A stretch of DNA of 6,231 bases, taken from NCBI GenBank assembly GCA_028679495.1, contig JAJRBK010000132.1, positions 1-6,231 on the forward strand, given 5' to 3'. The DNA comes from Methanobacteriota archaeon. GTDB taxonomy: Archaea > Halobacteriota > Bog-38 > Methanoflorentales > Methanoflorentaceae. This document shows positions 5,258 through 6,231 of the stretch, one piece after another. The notes below the pieces were generated by a model that was not told the origin of the DNA, did no database searches, and saw only the letters and a program-made list of their open reading frames with translations. The translations under genes and the position numbers were made by a program. Position 1 is the stretch's first letter. Each line of letters starts with the position of its first letter.

Positions 5258-5282
5258 CCGGAGCTTGGCGGAGGCTCTGAGG
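5258..5282 (+). repeat. Dispersed repeat family R1, copy 4
   Basis: This copy is inverted relative to the other three and matches the reverse complement of the copy 1 core at 20 of 25 bases. A plus frame from ATG 5181 runs through it and ends TAGAWRRL-stop at TGA 5278-5280, the stop position equivalent to TGAWWRF-stop in copy 1. Confidence 0.48.
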
Positions 5283-5321
5283 TAATAACCTGCATAGCAA
5301 CTTATCGTCATCCCCTCAATG

Positions 5322-5428
5322 AGCACGGTATGATGTTTATATGCTGTGCTTGGCAGAAGTGAGACTTAAAGCTTAAGCACACTCATTCCAATTAAGACGC
5401 CTTACTATCCCTTTCCTCGCTTAAGTCT
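5322..5428. other. Cluster of inverted repeats
   Basis: AGCAC (5322-5326) pairs with GTGCT (5346-5350). GAGACTTAA (5361-5369) pairs with TTAAGTCTC (5420-5428), with CTTAA-AGC-TTAAG nested at 5365-5377. The cluster lies about 200-310 bases downstream of the promoter-like site at 5110, so a structured transcript is conceivable. No RNA family is recognised. Confidence 0.25.
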
Positions 5429-5497
5429 CTCGCTTGCTGAAATAAAAAGCCGTAGTTTGGAATAATTACCAGCATCCCCTGCGTGAATATGTCGCAA

Positions 5498-5509
5498 CGC
5501 GTATACGCG
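5498..5509. repeat. Perfect 12-bp palindrome
   Basis: CGCGTATACGCG is a perfect palindrome with no gene beside it. It could bind a dimeric regulator or be a chance event; one such site alone is weak evidence. Confidence 0.35.
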
Positions 5510-5797
5510 GCACTGGTCGGATGTGTGATTAGTGTGTTAAGATACTCACACCGACCCTTAATGTGAGCGAAAGGGCGTTCTGTTCCAATGAAACCACGCT
5601 GATAACGGGGCAGATGTGTGACGGGTGTGCGTGTGCATTAAAAAGCACTCAGATTACACAAGCATCCCCTCCAGCGAAGCAAAGTAGTGAGACAAGGTTC
5701 TGGCGTACCCGTCACATGGTTTGGTGTTTTTCGGCAACGCACGCGTGTTAGTATCGACCTATCACGTTCCTCGTGCTGCTGCTGAAAAGGGGAGAGA

Positions 5798-5827
5798 GGG
5801 GTGTTAAAATACCCCCAACAGCGTTGG
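5798..5827. other. Two abutting hairpins
   Basis: GGGGT (5798-5802) pairs with ACCCC (5811-5815) across GTTAAAAT, and CCAAC (5815-5819) pairs with GTTGG (5823-5827) across AGC. They share one C. No T-run follows on the plus strand, so terminator function is unproven. Confidence 0.3.
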
Positions 5828-5855
5828 TATCATGTTCTTTCTATAAAAAGATGAC

Positions 5856-5915
5856 GGAACATATGTTCCTACGTCCGCAAAGGCAAGGAACGCATGTTCA
5901 TTTTTGAACGCGTTC
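5856..5915. promoter_or_regulatory. SOS-box-like operator cluster (GAAC-N4-GTTC)
   Basis: GGAACATATGTTCC (5856-5869) is a perfect 14-bp palindrome that fits the Gram-positive LexA/DinR consensus GAAC-R-N-R-Y-GTTYC. GGAACGCATGTTC (5887-5899) matches the same GAAC-N4-GTTC core 31 bases on. GAACGCGTTC (5906-5915) is a third palindrome with a two-base spacer. Paired boxes of this kind normally lie over a repressed promoter. The target gene is not clear: a plus frame starts at ATG 5894, inside the second box. A different regulator with a similar half-site is possible, especially if the host is archaeal. Confidence 0.42.
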
Positions 5916-6039
5916 GCAAGTGGCTGCTTCGAAGGTGCGCCCGCAGACACCGATTGGAAGTAGAAGACGCGATTTTTCCTAACACCAAAGGTCAAGCTAT
6001 ACAGAAGCAGGCGCTGCCCTCTTCTTTAGGTCACGACGG

Positions 6040-6231
6040 TTATAAGCCCGAAACTGGTGGCGCAACCGATACTCTTGGTAACGATACTATTGGGCGCTTG
6101 GTTGGCGTCGATGTTGGAGTCGGAGTCGGTGTTGTTTTCGGGGTTGCAGTCGATTGTATTACGTTAACGATCACCGGTTGTTGTGCTTGTTGTGCTTGTT
6201 GTGCTCCCGTCGTTGCTTGTGCGGTCGGCGA
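6040..6231 (-). CDS. C-terminal tail of a Thr/Pro/Gln-rich protein, cut by the window edge
   Basis: A minus frame enters from the right edge and stays open for 63 codons to TAA at 6042-6040. It encodes an Ala/Gln repeat (AQQAQQAQQ), then PVIVNVIQST, a Thr-Pro run (TPTPTPTSTPT) and a short tail ending VSGL. Such compositions are typical of linkers or tails in zinc-ribbon, membrane or cell-surface proteins. QQPVIVNV-like segments follow N-terminal zinc ribbons in many prokaryotic small membrane proteins, so a relative of the RDD gene product is conceivable, but the diagnostic part lies outside the window. The opposite strand is also open but would read as runs of Cys-Cys-Ala and Gly-Val, which is less natural. 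Function is unknown. Confidence 0.55.
   Translation of the reverse strand, partial: SPTAQATTGAQQAQQAQQPVIVNVIQSTATPKTTPTPTPTSTPTKRPIVSLPRVSVAPPVSGL

Larger units (their letters stand above)
5080..6039. other. Long region without a convincing gene
   Basis: About 960 bases contain no well-supported gene. Listed separately are an extended -10 promoter, an R1 copy, inverted repeats, a 12-bp palindrome, paired hairpins and an SOS-box-like operator pair. Two open frames, a Cys-containing one (5563-5751, GTG start) and one on the minus strand (5804-5995), lack ribosome sites and family features. A plus frame from ATG 5894 stays open to the window edge (MFIFERVRKWLLRR...), but further on it runs antisense to a more protein-like tail and is not called. 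Confidence 0.5.

Noticed and set aside
5563..5751. Cys-containing plus-strand frame (MCDGCAC)
   Set aside because: It has a GTG start with no ribosome site, and cysteines that do not form a paired motif with sensible spacing.
5804..5995. 63-codon minus-strand frame
   Set aside because: It spans the hairpins and the operator-like palindromes, with no ribosome site or family features.
1..6231. CRISPR array, tRNA, rRNA, transposase
   Set aside because: No regularly spaced identical repeats, no T-arm GTTCRA with a matching acceptor stem, no rRNA-like segments and no DDE or HUH transposase motifs were seen.

Overview
This is a gene-sparse chromosomal window of about 50% GC from an anaerobic prokaryote. 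It holds six well-supported complete genes, one very small zinc-ribbon gene near the left edge and one gene cut by the right edge. Lineage is not settled by the sequence. A PII-like protein of the MJ1244/MTH1110 type, familiar from methanogens, points towards archaea. A TGnTATAAT extended -10, two GAAC-N4-GTTC (Gram-positive SOS-box type) palindromes, GGAGG Shine-Dalgarno sites, lipobox lipoproteins and a short diheme cytochrome of a kind I associate with anaerobic Chloroflexota/Actinobacteriota point towards bacteria. I lean slightly to a bacterium.

Layout from left to right: a zinc-ribbon mini-protein (+, 70-195); a spacer with a pseudoknot-capable fold and a dispersed repeat; a predicted lipoprotein of unknown function (-, 711-1256); a small five-cysteine protein (+, 1534-1731); a long spacer with repeat A and a decayed-looking reading frame; a flavodoxin (-, 2301-2756); a spacer with repeat B, a diverged copy of A; a diheme cytochrome c lipoprotein (-, 3018-3278); a spacer with a second copy of the dispersed repeat and a tiny ORF with a strong ribosome site; a zinc-ribbon/RDD membrane protein (+, 3691-4365) with a terminator hairpin; a spacer with a third repeat copy; a PII-like protein (+, 4750-5079) preceded by a duplicated ribosome site; about 960 bases without a convincing gene, holding a promoter-like site, a fourth repeat copy, several palindromes and a pair of SOS-box-like operators; and the Thr/Pro/Gln-rich C-terminal tail of a minus-strand gene (6040 to the edge).

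The genes do not form an obvious operon: each stands alone between spacers of 180 to 960 bases. The flavodoxin and the cytochrome are co-oriented and could both serve low-potential electron transfer, but the 246-base gap between them argues against simple co-translation. The most distinctive property of the window is its spacers. Two families of diverged repeats recur in them: a 25-34 base core present four times, and a 142-144 base element present twice. No defence system, CRISPR array, tRNA, rRNA or recognisable transposase was found.
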